A DNA stretch of 64,000 nucleotides, taken from positions 40,369,276 through 40,433,275 of the forward strand of contig NC_064536.1 in NCBI RefSeq assembly GCF_023856365.1. Direction: 5' to 3'. The position numbers and the translations under genes were made by a program. Below the pieces are notes generated by a model. It was not told the DNA's origin. It saw nothing but the letters and a program-made list of their open reading frames with translations, and ran no database searches. The DNA is from Brienomyrus brachyistius (lineage: Eukaryota > Chordata > Actinopteri > Osteoglossiformes > Mormyridae). Shown piece after piece: positions 10,790 to 21,228 of the stretch; the stretch's first letter is position 1; each line of letters starts with the position of its first letter.

Positions 10790-11499
10790 TATTAATACCC
10801 CTATGACTGTGTGAACTTTTATATGTAATACAACTTACAAATGTCATGATGTACCAAACAGGACTTAAAGATGGATGAGAAAAAGCAACAAAGAACCTCA
10901 AATAATTTTTCAAATGTTTATTGTTTTACACAAGTAGCAAAGGGGTTCATAATAAAATAAAATATGCTGGCCTATAAAAAAACAAAAATTCACAAGAGAC
11001 AAAATGAAAAGCAAACAAACAGCAGGACATGACAAACTTTTTGTGGTCAACCATTTCTTTAAGAAATCGGTATGGGCACAGAACCTGCTCAGTATTTGGA
11101 GGGGAGCGTCTGTAAAAGCACAAAAAAGGAACACGTTCAGCAACGGTCTCTGCAAGGGGATTCAAACCCACACGCTTTAGCGTTCGGACACCTACAAATT
11201 GTACAAATGAGAAACTTTAAAAATTACAAGCTAACGTTAGCTGGCTCACTGGAGAAGCTCTGCAATAAGGGGAAACGTGTCTAATTTACCCCGTTTAAGC
11301 TACCATTAGCTAACTAGGTAACAGCTACCATAACTCCAAAGTTTAACTGAGATGTCAAGAAAATCAGTTACTAGCATACTTGACATTGCAACATTTAGTC
11401 CGAGCCATTACAAATGTAAACCACATAATAAAATTTGAAATATACACGCCAATACGGTAAATAATAACCTTAACAACACCATATTCGCTGCAGCCTCCC
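10790..11499. other. Non-coding stretch, no gene recognised
   Basis: AT-rich, with several short open frames that have no recognisable domains. A B-box-like GGGTTTGAATCCCC is present on the minus strand near 11160, but no cloverleaf could be folded around it by eye. Confidence 0.4.
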
Positions 11500-11504
11500 G
11501 GATC

Positions 11505-11600
11505 CTCGTCTTCCGGGTCGTTTGCAGGGTGCGCGTGACGTCAGAGGCAGAGCGTGCAAATGACAGAGAGTACGCGTGCTGCAGCTCGTACTGAATAGTA
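11505..11600 (+). promoter_or_regulatory. CpG-rich promoter-like stretch with ETS and CRE sites
   Basis: CTTCCGGG and a consensus cAMP-response element TGACGTCA (11536-11543) lie in a locally CpG-rich stretch, unlike the AT-rich surroundings. A Myb/SANT-like coding fragment begins about 70 bp downstream. This is the layout of a TATA-less housekeeping-type promoter. Activity is inferred. Confidence 0.4.
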
Positions 11601-11612
11601 GCGACAAACGAA

Positions 11613-11732
11613 ATACTTTGGTGTACGGCAGAGGTGCAGAGTTTGCTGGAAATTTTGACGGACTACAGTATCCAGGAACAACTAGATGCAAAATACAAGA
11701 AGTCCGAGATATCTGTTAAAATACGGGGCTAC
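11613..11732 (+). pseudogene. Myb/SANT-like DNA-binding domain fragment
   Basis: The frame from 11613 reads with a W at codon 3, then AEVQSLLEILTDYSIQEQLD and KKSEISVKI. This resembles the first two helices of the Myb/SANT-like domains of MSANTD and Harbinger-associated proteins (pattern W-x(3)-EV-x(2)-LLxI, then SIQxQLD). The third helix is missing. Copy 2 has stop-containing sequence just upstream in this frame. It could be a 5' exon remnant or part of a mobile gene. Confidence 0.4.
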
Positions 11733-13247
11733 CTTCTTATATGTGCAGCACGATTCAATTGTATTCGCTTAGTTGCTTACTGGATAAATCTGAGGGCTGT
11801 GTGTCAATGCACGCAAGACAACCCCAGATAAGTCGCAAAATAAGGACAATCAGGATATTCTGTGCAGTAGTGCTGTTCTTCAACACAAAAGACAACGCAT
11901 GAAACAGAAAAGCACAACACAGAAAGTAGCACGGTGATAACGAAAGCGTGTTCAGGCCTGAAACTTTAAGTGCAATGTGTGCGCTGATCTGAGAGGCAGT
12001 CATACTAAGCCACAGTGAGTACACCCACAGAGGCGATCCTACTGGGCCTCTTGTTTTCGTATTGATCCACAGAAATTAAAAGGACCTAATGCAGTGGCAC
12101 TTTAAAAACTGTATAATGCATAATAAGGACTGAAACAAAGGCCTGAGGATAGACCCTCTGTATGCAGCACAGTCTCACATCAAGTAACTGAAAATATGTC
12201 TGCTACTTTATACTCGTGCATAATAGAAATATGCAGGGCTGCCAATTCTAACGTATGTGACGTGACACACGCTCTCTGACTCTCGCACTCATGCCAGAGA
12301 TCTTTCTTTTTATTATTTTTTTACTTTTTTTAATTATGCATGCAAGAGATCTTAAGACAAGTCTATATTATTCCATTATGAACCTAAAATTTGCGGCATC
12401 AAAAGTGCTGTGGTAGTTTCAAACCATACTGACTACAACTAATGAAGCTACCCTGTGAGCTAAAATGATATTTTGTAAAGACCAACTATCAGTTATTTTA
12501 TGTTGCTAAAATAAGATTTCAAATATTCTTAAAATATCTGTTCCTGTAAACAACAGAACAAAGACAACATCAACAATGTTTTCCTTTTAACTGATAAGAA
12601 ATACACAGAAAATGCATCAGTGGACAAACACACATCGTAAAGATTATAACCTCTGACAGTATGTACTGGCCCTCACTGTTTTCTGCAGTGTCTCTCCCTC
12701 TCAGCTCTTCATTTCACACTTTATTTTTGTTTCTGCAGAAAATAGCTGTGAGTTACATGAATGACACAGGAAACCAAGCAAACTGACTTAAATTTTTAAA
12801 ATATTCCCCCTGCACTTGCATGTTCGCCCCATGTCGGTGTGGGGTTTTCTCTGGGTTCTCCTGTTTCACCCCACAGTCCAAAAACATGCTGAGGTGAGTT
12901 GGAGTTACCATATTGTCTGTAGGTGTGCATGTGTGTGAATCGTGTGTTTGCCCTGCAATGGGTTGGTGCCCCATCCTGGGTTATTCCCTGCCTTATGGCC
13001 ATAGCTTCCCAGATAGGCTGTGGACCCTCATGACCCTGCACAGGACAAGTGGGTATAGAAGATGGATGCATGGATGGATAATATTAATGGATATTAACTG
13101 GATACTGTCGTTCATGAAGTCTTCTTTACTCCGGCTGAAATTTTAATTTTATTACTGAAGGAGTCTATGCATTGATAGTTTATGTTCTTGAGTAACAGAA
13201 ATGTTATGACTTGATGAAGCACTAGACATTCAGCCTTATGATTTTAT
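11733..13247. other. Upstream flank of cassette C
   Basis: No gene is recognised. 12050-12170 and 12480-12620 are paralogous to the flanks upstream of cassettes A and B. 12300-12330 is a T-rich run. A SINE fragment occupies 12812-13075. Confidence 0.5.
12812..13075 (+). repeat. 5'-truncated fish SINE
   Basis: It has only the body and tail (TTGCATGTTCGCCCCATGTC, then CCAAAAACATGCTGAGG, ending GATGGATGCATGGATGG), with no tRNA-like head. The copy 2 equivalent is 37873-38147. Confidence 0.7.
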
Positions 13248-13388
13248 CACTTCCTGTGTAAAGTGTCCACTCCCCCTTCACTCTGCCTGCTGTGTGTGAG
13301 ACTAGAAACGACAGAGACAGTGAAGGTACAGAGGATGAGGAAGTGAGTGTCAGTCTCCACAGATCTTGGCTCAGTGACACACACACGT
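13248..13388 (+). promoter_or_regulatory. Candidate proximal promoter/5'UTR of cassette C1
   Basis: CACTTCCTG (13248-13256) and GAGGAAGTGAG occur at the same spacing as in cassette A, followed by the shared 5'UTR up to the leader ATG at 13389. Confidence 0.5.
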
Positions 13389-14823
13389 ATGGATCCTCTG
13401 ATGCTCCTGTTTCTTCTCATTGCTGGGCTCACAGGTGAGTGTCACTCATTACAGTGGAACTGAGTAGAGATCTCTCTCCTGCTCCTCCCCACACTCTCAG
13501 CTGCACTTTGGAGATCATGATGGAGATCTGCTGCTAGTTATAATAATGTGGTCCTGGATATTTTGAGTACTTTTTGATATTTAACAAATGACACATTCTT
13601 GCATACAGTGGAAGCCACTTATTGTGATCACGGTAATATGGATCAAATGCTTGGCACAGAGCCATTCCTGTACAAATACTGTTTAGATAATTCAGTTATA
13701 GTAATCAAGCAGTCTGCTAACACTGATCATTTTGGGTCCTTTTCGACATGACGACCTATAGAAAAAATGAAAACGGAGGTAGTAATTCTTTTTTTATATA
13801 TAATGTAATTTCACTTTGATCGTCCTGTAACTTTGCCTTGCGGTAACCTGCCTGCTTCTGGCTAGTTACCTAAGGCTAATGCTGCGTGCACAGAAAACAT
13901 GAAAATGTGCTGTGAAAATAAAAATGTATTGAACTGAATATTTATGTACAGTACTGTACTGTATTATAGCGTATTTGAATTATGCACAGTTCAGTAATTT
14001 AATTTGTACAGTACTGTAATTTGAAAAGCGTTTGAAACAGCTGTACTGTGTTTTGACATCGTCAATAAAATTCAGTGAATAGTTACGCTGTGCAGTTTAT
14101 TACCTTATATTCATGTAAAAATATACAAACCTCAATTAGATAGTAATCTGCCTGAGGCATAAAGAAGAAGAAAAAAATTGGTTATACCGATCATCCACTT
14201 ATAGTGATCAATTTTGCCCAGACAGACGTGATATAAACAGTTTCCACTGTAATTTCAAAAGAGAAACATATACCTCATGAATTTCTAATTTCGTTTTTTT
14301 TTAAAAGCAGATTTCATTTCCTTTTTAAAGTGCTTGCAAACTATTTCAGTAACAGTGATATTTAAGACATGACCAATCTATGGACGACTACATGGGGTTA
14401 AATATGATAAGTAATATGTTAAGAAATGTCAGTTTATTTGACAAACATTTACATATGCATGTTGTAATGGGCTGATATTCATAAACATTTCATTGCTATG
14501 CAAATCTTTGAGTGTTTTATCTGTGTGTTCAGGTCCTCCAGGGCTGTCAGTGGACAAACAGGAGGTGACGGGTGTGGATGGAGACAGTGTCAGTGTTCAG
14601 TGTTACTATGGAAACAACAGAAGACATAGGATGTGGTGTAAGATTGGGGGCTCCTGTGCATCAGAGAGATCAGTGAGTTTGGATGGGAGGCCTGTCCTGA
14701 TCAGGGATGACACAGTAAATAAAGTCCTCAGTGTGACAATGAGTGGGCTGGAGAGGAAGGACACTGGCTGGTATTGGTGTGCTGCTGGAATCCTGCAGAT
14801 CCCAGTTCATATTACTGTTAAAC
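13389..14823 (+). pseudogene. C1: CD300/pIgR-like receptor, leader plus D2 only
   Basis: The leader exon 13389-13434 (MDPLMLLFLLIAGLT) and the D2-type V exon 14533-14823 (97 codons, phase 1-1) are both open and have good splice sites. D2 shows the V-set core: VSVQCYYG, MWCK, a second Cys pair candidate in GGSCAS, and DTGWYWCAAG with the canonical second Cys. The D1 exon present in C2 was lost by a net 1,660-bp deletion (junction near 14380). The 25-nt, TM and tail exons are absent because the duplication edge falls at 15341. As it stands it could encode only a short secreted V domain, or splice on into copy 2 exons (inference). Confidence 0.7.
13606..14249. mobile_element. Tigger/pogo-like non-autonomous DNA element
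   Basis: The left end CAGTGGAAGCCACTTATTG and right end AAACAGTTTCCACTG are imperfect inverse repeats with TA on each side. GTGATCA motifs recur near both ends. There is no open transposase. It lies in the leader-D2 intron of C1. Confidence 0.7.
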
Positions 14824-15000
14824 GTAAGTAATTCATTTAAATCTGCATGTGAATCATTTATGCTTGAATATAAATAGATAAAAACTAATTAACCCTACAG
14901 TTTCCTTCATGAAGGGGATCTGTGCTTCTTTGTGGGGATAGTCCCCTATTTTCAGATATTGTGAAATAAGGTAATTTATTGGGATTGTAGTTTCTATGCT

Positions 15001-15315
15001 AGTGGCACGGTGGTCCAGTAGGCGGCGCTGTTACTTAACACCTCCATGTTTAGGGGTTTGAATCTGGCTTCTGCTCTGTGTGTGTGGAGTTTGCATGTTC
15101 TCCATGTGCTGTGTGGGTTTCCTCCCGCAGTCCAAAGACATGAAGTCAGGCTAAATGGTGTCTCTAATAGAGAGTGTGTGTCTATGTAGCCTATGACTGA
15201 CTGGCATCCTGTCCAGGATGTACTCCATCCCTGTGCCCTGTCCTGCCTGGGATAGGCTCCAGGCCCCACATCCCTGACCAGGAGAAAGGGGTAGAAGATA
15301 GATGGGTGGATGGCT
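15001..15315 (+). repeat. SINE, second subfamily (GTGGCACGGTGGTCCAGTAG head)
   Basis: The head GTGGCACGGTGGTCCAGTAG is followed by a weak B-box (GGGTTTGAATCTGG), the common body, and an end of GATGGGTGGATGG. Relatives are at 41728-42038 and, as a truncated piece, 28989-29165. It lies just 3' of D2 in all three cases. Confidence 0.7.
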
Positions 15316-15707
15316 GTAGTTTTATGTGTCTATGAATGTATGAATGTAAAACATTTAGTTGAAACACTTCTTCAACTGGCCAATAGGGGGCTGAAACATT
15401 AGTTGCACTAAAGCCGAAAGGAGGCTGGAAAAAGGAACATAGATGACAGACAGATTTGGGAAGCATTCCGTATTTTCAGACTGTAGCATTTACTTTTAGT
15501 TGATTTTCCATCTGTCGTTCTCATAAGCATTATTGCTACTTAAAAAGATGAAATTTCTTGTGACATTATTTGATACTGAGAGGAAGAATATGTTTTTAAG
15601 AAATACTTGAAAGTCATCTGAAGTGTGAAATCGACACAAGAAAGATCTGGATGCAAATGCATTTAATCCTTTTCTCTTTGTGTTACTTGTTTGTCCTTCT
15701 ATGCTGT

Positions 15708-15780
15708 GGGCCAGTGGCGCAATGGATAACGCGTCTGACTACGGATCAGAAGATTCTAGGTTCGACTCCTGGCTGGCTCG
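15708..15780 (+). tRNA. tRNA-Arg (anticodon ACG)
   Basis: It is 73 nt and starts GGGCCAGTGGCGCAATGG. Acceptor GGGCCAG pairs with CTGGCTC plus discriminator G. The anticodon loop CTACGGA has ACG at 34-36. The T-arm keeps GGTTCGACTCC, the canonical B box, with one G-T wobble in the T-stem. It closely resembles vertebrate tRNA-Arg-ACG. No TTTT terminator follows directly; TTTCTTT lies a few bases downstream, so termination may be weak. Confidence 0.9.
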
Positions 15781-15896
15781 GCCATTTCTTTCCTTTACTC
15801 TAATGCCTTCTGCTTTAGCCGCTCCATGCTACCAACGTCTTGGCTTCCTCACATCAGCTGCAGACAGGGAGCTCACAAGAGGCAAGCTGCATGGTG

Positions 15897-15968
15897 TCCC
15901 ATATGGTCTAGCGGTTAGGATTCCTGGTTTTCACCCAGGCGGCCCGGGTTAGACTCCCGGTATGGGAA
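15897..15968 (+). tRNA. tRNA-Glu (anticodon TTC), altered T-loop
   Basis: It is 72 nt and begins TCCCATATGGTCTAGCGG, with TTC in the anticodon loop and a paired acceptor (TCCCATA/TATGGGA). The T-loop reads TTAGACT instead of TTCGACT. This changes the base equivalent to C56, which normally pairs with G19 and is central to the B box. No TTTT follows. It is either a decaying gene or a variant; transcription is doubtful. Confidence 0.75.
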
Positions 15969-16894
15969 TTGTACTTATCGTTGACTGCACCCCTGCAACT
16001 GATCTTTATAACTTTTGTTGGTTACGAAATGCAATTTATACAGAAAAAAAATATCTTACCCGTGGTGAAACAGCCAAATGCAAATGCGTTTAATCCTTTT
16101 CTCTTTGTGTCACTTGTTGAGCCCCGCACTGGACAGAACCGGGACAGTGCAGAGATTATGATAAGGCATATTTGCAAAGTGTTGCGTATTTTCCAAGTCC
16201 TTCACAGATTTGTGTTAGTTGACTTTCTATTGATTGTTTATATATTAATGATTTCGGTTATACCTTGAAGATAAGTCTTACTCCTAGTACGGTTTCCTTA
16301 TGTTTCAGTGATGTGTGCATCATAATTATGACAGGGATAGGACATGAGTCTAATTTTTCCTGAACAGGTCAGGAATTATCTATATATTGCAAAGCATTTT
16401 TAGAGAAATCACTGCTAAATATGGTCTTTGAGGAAATCAAGCATTTGTAGTCAATTATGTAATAAGAGAGACAGGGGAAGAAGGGGGGGATTCAATGAAG
16501 CAGGTGCTGTTATTTAGCTGGATTTAAGACTGTGACGAAGGGTATTGACACTTTCGTCAACGAATAAAAACGAGACGAAAATGTTTGCCGGGGACGAGAT
16601 ATACAATCAGAACTAATGTAGTTCGCATACAGGGATATTCAACTAAAATTTAAAGTCAGAGAAATTTTCTAGAAGCAAAGGTCTGGAAGATCATAATGTC
16701 TAACTATTTAGTATGACATATATTTAAATAACCTATTAGTTGTATGAACACTGCATCTAATCAATAACTGACTGGCAAATCAAATTAATTCAGTACAATT
16801 CAAAAAGTTTTCGACAATATTTGTCATGTGACGTAGAACTGAACATATATGCATAAAGTTTTCTCATTTACTAAATAAAAGTAGGGCTGCATTT
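15969..16894. other. Spacer, no gene seen
   Basis: AT-rich, non-coding by eye apart from the tRNA-flank direct repeat near 16073-16118. Confidence 0.4.
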
Positions 16895-17207
16895 CATCCA
16901 TCCATCCATCCATTTTCCAAACCGCTCATCCTATCGGGTCGCGGGGGGTCCGGAGCCTATCCCGGAAGCAATGGGCACAAGGCAGGGAATAACCCAGGAT
17001 GGGGGGCCAGCCCATCGCAGGGCACACTCACACACCATTCACACACACGCATGCGCACCCACGGGCAATTTAGAAACTCCAATTAGCCACGGAAACCCCA
17101 AGACGACATGGGGAAAACGTGCAAATTCCACACACATGTGACCCAGGAGGACACGAACCCGGGTCCCAGAGGTGTGAGGCAACAGTGCTAACCACCATGC
17201 CGCCTCC
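16895..17207 (-). repeat. tRNA-derived fish SINE, minus strand
   Basis: It begins with (CATC)n and reads the reverse complement of the SINE body. It ends in the reverse of the GGCGGCATGGTGGTTAGCAC head at 17207. Confidence 0.8.
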
Positions 17208-17469
17208 ATCTTCAAATATTTATTTAAATATTTCTGTTTTAATATTCAGAGAGAACAGGCCTGGTGGCATTATAGCCTACGCATTTTGAAGTGATTTAAT
17301 TTTGCACTAATGGCACTAGAGATTTTACAGTTCTCAGTTTCCGGGGTAAACAAACACAAGTTTGTGTTTCAAATAGGAGAGAAATCTGTGTATTTGTTTA
17401 CTGCACAGTCAGACCTTAATACCATCCTTTAACATTGCTTTCATTTCATCTTGGTGAATATAGTGCAAC

Positions 17470-17527
17470 CACCCATCCATTTTCCAAACCGCTTATCCTA
17501 ATGGGTCGCGGGGGGTCCGGAGCCTAT
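17470..17527 (-). repeat. SINE 3' tail fragment, minus strand
   Basis: CATCCATTTTCCAAACCGCT followed by GGGTCGCGGGGGGTCCGG matches only the tail end of the SINE at 16895. The fragment is bounded by a short repeat (GTGAATATAGTG on both sides), which looks like a target-site duplication. Confidence 0.7.
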
Positions 17528-17772
17528 GGTGAATATAGTGACTTTCAGAAATCGAAGTGAAACTTTAAACATTATACTTAGCACTTTTAATTTTAGACGA
17601 CTAAATCAACTGAAGTTTTAGTTCACTGTAATTATGATATTTAGTCAACTAAAAGTAAAATTATGATTGAAACTAAATGAGAAAATTAGCAAAACTTTTC
17701 AGGAAGAGTTTTATGTTTTCTCATTTAAGGCATATTGGAAACTACCAGGCTGCAGACGTGAAAACCTGCCTT

Positions 17773-17812
17773 TGCCATACCGGGAGCGGAACCCGGCCCG
17801 CCAGGCTACAGG
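17773..17812 (-). pseudogene. Possible tRNA-Glu 3'-half relic
   Basis: On the minus strand, CCGGGTTCCGCTCCCGGTAT followed by GGCAA resembles the T-arm and acceptor of tRNA-Glu, with the B box damaged (TTCCGCT for TTCGACT). No matching 5' half is recognisable. It might instead be part of a tRNA-derived repeat. Confidence 0.3.
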
Positions 17813-18197
17813 GATGTCTACTTTTGTCAGCTGGCTGACATGCGATTTTCATTGCGGATAAATCTGCACAATGCTTTACATGCATGTAAGAGTTTTATTA
17901 CCTTGTAAACAGTCTGTTGGGTTTGAAAACTGCCCCAGTGCTTTTGATGTAGCTAATTTGGGGCTTAAAGTGGAAGAATATATATTTACCATAACACTTC
18001 TTGCAACAGCATGAAAGTCGGAAAGCGTGAGTGTCACGCCAAATGCGTGCAAGGTCGCCACCCTGTGGATGAATCAGGAATCGCTGGACCGTATGGAAGC
18101 TCCGCGCCTCTAAACACGTGACCCAAAGAGGAAACAATAGAAACGCCTTATCGCGCCTCCGGTCGGACGATCTTCGGCTTTAAGTCAAACAGTCGTT
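17813..18197. other. Spacer before the retroviral fragment, nothing recognised
   Basis: No gene or repeat family is recognised. It may include untranslated or degraded internal sequence of the adjacent retroelement. Confidence 0.3.
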
Positions 18198-18719
18198 TCA
18201 CCTGTAATGGCTCACCATTGGCCTGCACCGCTGAAATGTTTCAGGACTGTCCCGCGCGCGATAGGGGTGATAGGCACAATAATGCTTCAAATCAATTTGC
18301 ATCCAATGGGGCAATTTAGCCAGGGTCTCTGCGATAAACGCAGGACCGTTGTCTGTGGTGATTTTAGATGGAATGCCCCATTGCAGAATCACCTCCTTTA
18401 GCAGACATTTAGCCACGCTCAGAGCATCAGGGCGACGGCAAGAGAATGCCTCCACCCATCTGGAAAACAGATCTACAATCACCAAGCAATACTTATATCC
18501 CCTGCACGGCGTTAGCTCAATGAAATCCATCTGCAGGTGATCGAATGGGCTTTGAGGACTCGGGGTCACTGCAGGGTCGGTTGGAGTGCCCTTTCTCACA
18601 CTGAATTTCATGCACACCATACACTTCCCGGAGAATTGGGCAGCAGCTGCGGCAAACCCAGGGGCATGCCACACCCGAGTCAGCTGCCACCATCCCGACA
18701 CGAGACACATGATCCAGGC
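18198..18719 (-). pseudogene. Endogenous retrovirus pol fragment: integrase
   Basis: The minus-strand frame shows part of the N-terminal zinc-binding region (a CMVC pair). It continues into the catalytic core, with the first Asp in the LQMDFIEL context and the second in TTDNGPAF, and ends at an AYHP block. The region with the catalytic Glu is replaced by unrelated residues, and the frame ends, so it is inactive. RT, protease, gag and env are not found in the window. The family is vertebrate retrovirus-like rather than the Gypsy element at 45919. Confidence 0.75.
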
Positions 18720-19170
18720 TGTGAGGGACCAAGCAGTAACGTAATTAAAGAAACAGAGCTTTATTGACCCCCGAAATGCAAACAATAACAAACTCAAAAC
18801 CTTAATAACTGGGCCCATAAAAGAGGCCAACAAAAACAAACATGGCATAATTTTACAAAGCAAAACAGTAACTGAAGCAAACTGACCTTTCTAATATGGT
18901 AACATGAGGGAACATATATAGCAGTTTGGCCAAACCAATTAACACACAAAAGGGATAAAACAAATAAGCACTACATATAACTAAACAAAGCAAAACACAG
19001 CTAAACCCCAAACTCCCCCCTCTTGCCATGGCAGCACATGGTTCGCTCCTACTCCAGGGGTTGTCTTTTGAGACACCTCCGCCCTCAGCCACACCTTTAC
19101 GCTGAATAAAAGACCATCCCCTACAAACAAAGTAACTACAAACCAAAGAGATTAAACAATCACTACACAC
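18720..19170 (-). mobile_element. Retroviral LTR-like block next to integrase
   Basis: Read on the minus strand, it has a TATA-like TATATATG, a polyadenylation signal AATAAAGC, a T-rich stretch and an end CCCTCACA. This is the order of U3, R and U5. Integrase sequence follows directly, with no gag, protease or RT between, so an internal deletion or rearrangement is likely. The far boundary is uncertain. Confidence 0.45.
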
Positions 19171-19397
19171 AACCCTACAATATCAAAATATATATACACA
19201 CACGCACTACACCTAACACCAAAGACAAAACACAACTAAAACCTATGAATTACTACTGTAAAGCAATTTAATTAGAAAATGCATACAAATACTGAACTAA
19301 GTTCTTACTGTGTGGCTGTAGCCATCACAAGGCCATGAACGGCTTTCTCCATCCCTGGATACACAGATCTCTTCATCCGCGTAGCTCACCCTCCGTT

Positions 19398-19890
19398 GCA
19401 CCTGTTTGAATCAAAAGGAAGGTGGGCGGAGTCAGGGAAGAGGCGTTCATCCTGGCCAGGAGTCATGGCAACGAGGAGGGTAGGCGGAGTCATGACAGAG
19501 GCGCTCACCCTGGCCAGGAGTCATGGCAACGAGGAGGGTAGGTGGAGTCATGACAGAGACGCTCACCCTGGCCAGGAGTCATGGCAACGAGGAGGGTAGG
19601 TGGAGTCATGACAGAGGTGCTCACCCTGGCCAGGAGTCATGGCAACGAGGAGGGTAGGCGGAGTCATGACAGAGGCGCTCACCCTGGCCAGGAGTCATGG
19701 CAACGAGGAGGGTAGGTGGAGTCATGACAGAGGTGCTCACCCTGGCCAGGAGTCATGGCAACGAGGAGGGTAGGCGGAGTCATGACAGAGGCGCTCACCC
19801 TGGCCAGGAGCCATGGCAACGAGGAGGGTAGGCGGAGTCATGACAGAGGCGCTCACCCTGGCCAGGAGCCATGGCAGCAGGGGAGTTGGG
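19398..19890. repeat. 58-bp minisatellite, about eight units
   Basis: Unit starts fall at 19456, 19514, 19572, 19630, 19688, 19746 and 19804, with a partial unit at 19862. This is exactly three more units than copy 1. It accounts for the 174-bp shift in offset between the duplicates. Confidence 0.95.
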
Positions 19891-21043
19891 TGGATCTGTG
19901 ACACTCACCCTCACATCCTGTAGGACGACATTTCTGCTTTTCAGAATGAGTGTCTGTCTGAAATTATCTTCTACATCATGCTAATGATTTAGCTGCTCTA
20001 TGCTCATCTGCAAGAGAAAAATGAGGATATAGCAGTTCAGAAAAAAACTTATTTGCTTCATTTGCTTGTATTTTAAACTCTGTGAGCAGGAATGATTCAC
20101 CATGAAGACCAACAATCAATTATTTTACTATGAAATTATGTTTCTAAAATTATAAGATTCCAAATATTTATTCCTGGTAACAGCAGGACAAAAACTTTGA
20201 TGCTCAAACTGTTTTCTTTTTTACAGACAACAAATACACAGAAAATGTATCACTGCACAAACAAGCTCTCTCAAAGATGATATCCTTTGATAGAATGTAC
20301 AGGGGCTCACAGTTCTTCATTTCATGCTTTAACTTTTCATGTTACCAAAAATACCTATGACTCACATGTATGACAGGAAACCAAGCAAGATAAAGAATTT
20401 TTAAAAATCTGCTTTAGCTGCACCTGCAGTTCATTTAAGAACAATGAGACATCGACAGTAAACAGTGACGGATTTTGATGCCTTACTGTCAGAAGCCCGT
20501 CTTCTGTTGGTCTTGCTGTGGTTCATCAATGTCCCTCTGTGTCTTTGATGTATGCTGGAATTAGATATCTGACTCATACATCTGCCATCCCAGCACTGCT
20601 GAGTGCTGGTTTTGAATGTGGCCATAACTGTGTCTGTGTGCAGTTTGCAGGCTTCCTCTGTTCACATGGCATTTCTCCACCTTCCAGTGCCCTGCAATGG
20701 ACTGACGTGCTGTTGAAGGTTTACCTCACTTTACACTGTGTGCTTCCTGCATTAGGGTCTAGAATCTGTCTTGATCCGATCTAGATTCTACATAATTATT
20801 CTAATGATGAAAACAGACGAATCTTCGACGCAACAGGGGGATCAAACAAATATACTTTTCATATAAGCAAAAACATAGTATAAATACACATCAACACTAA
20901 TTCATGCATCATCTGTATTCATGCTGATATTTTAATTTCATTAATAAAGGAGTCTATCTTCCAATAGTTTATTTTCTGCTCAATAGACAAATAATAATAG
21001 AATGACATGCTGAAGTGATAAACTTTCAGCCTTGTGGTTTTGT

Positions 21044-21182
21044 CACTTCCTGTTTAAAGTGTCCACTCCCCCTTCACTCTGCCTGCTGTGTGTGAGAATA
21101 GAAACGACAGACAGTGAAGGTACAGAGGATGAGGAAGTGAGTGTCAGTCTCCACAGATCTGGGCTCAGTGACACACACACAT
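21044..21182 (+). promoter_or_regulatory. Candidate proximal promoter/5'UTR of A2
   Basis: It is the same as 1996-2134: CACTTCCTG, GAGGAAGTGAG and the conserved 5'UTR before the ATG at 21183. It is the best promoter candidate for an expressed copy of cassette A. Confidence 0.5.
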
Positions 21183-21228
21183 ATGGATCCTCTGATGCTC
21201 CTGTTTCTTCTCATTGCTGGGCTCACAG
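21183..21228 (+). CDS. A2 leader exon
   Basis: It encodes MDPLMLLFLLIAGLT, a signal-peptide core, plus one base. It is followed by the donor GTGAGTG. It is identical in sequence to the C2 leader. Confidence 0.75.

Larger units (their letters stand above)
1..15341. repeat. Segmental duplication, copy 1 (decayed copy)
   Basis: The sequence from the first base of the window reappears from 18874 onward, nearly base for base. The offset is 18,874 at the left and becomes 19,048 after a minisatellite length difference. It then jumps to about 25,228 and later 26,726, because this copy lacks two blocks present in copy 2. The right edge is near 15341, where the shared text stops. The left edge lies outside the window. 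Cassettes A, B, B' and C are all present, but all the Ig exons of A and D1 of C are missing. Confidence 0.95.
15651..16118. repeat. Direct repeats bracketing the tRNA pair
   Basis: A block of about 40 bp (AATGCATTTAATCC followed by TTTTCTCTTTGTGT) at about 15651-15692 recurs at about 16073-16118 with few changes. The two tRNA genes lie between the repeats. This suggests that tRNA units were once tandemly amplified here. Confidence 0.7.

Noticed and set aside
11140..11200. Possible minus-strand tRNA (GGGTTTGAATCCCC near 11160)
   Set aside because: Only a B-box-like motif; no matching acceptor, D-arm or anticodon stem could be drawn.
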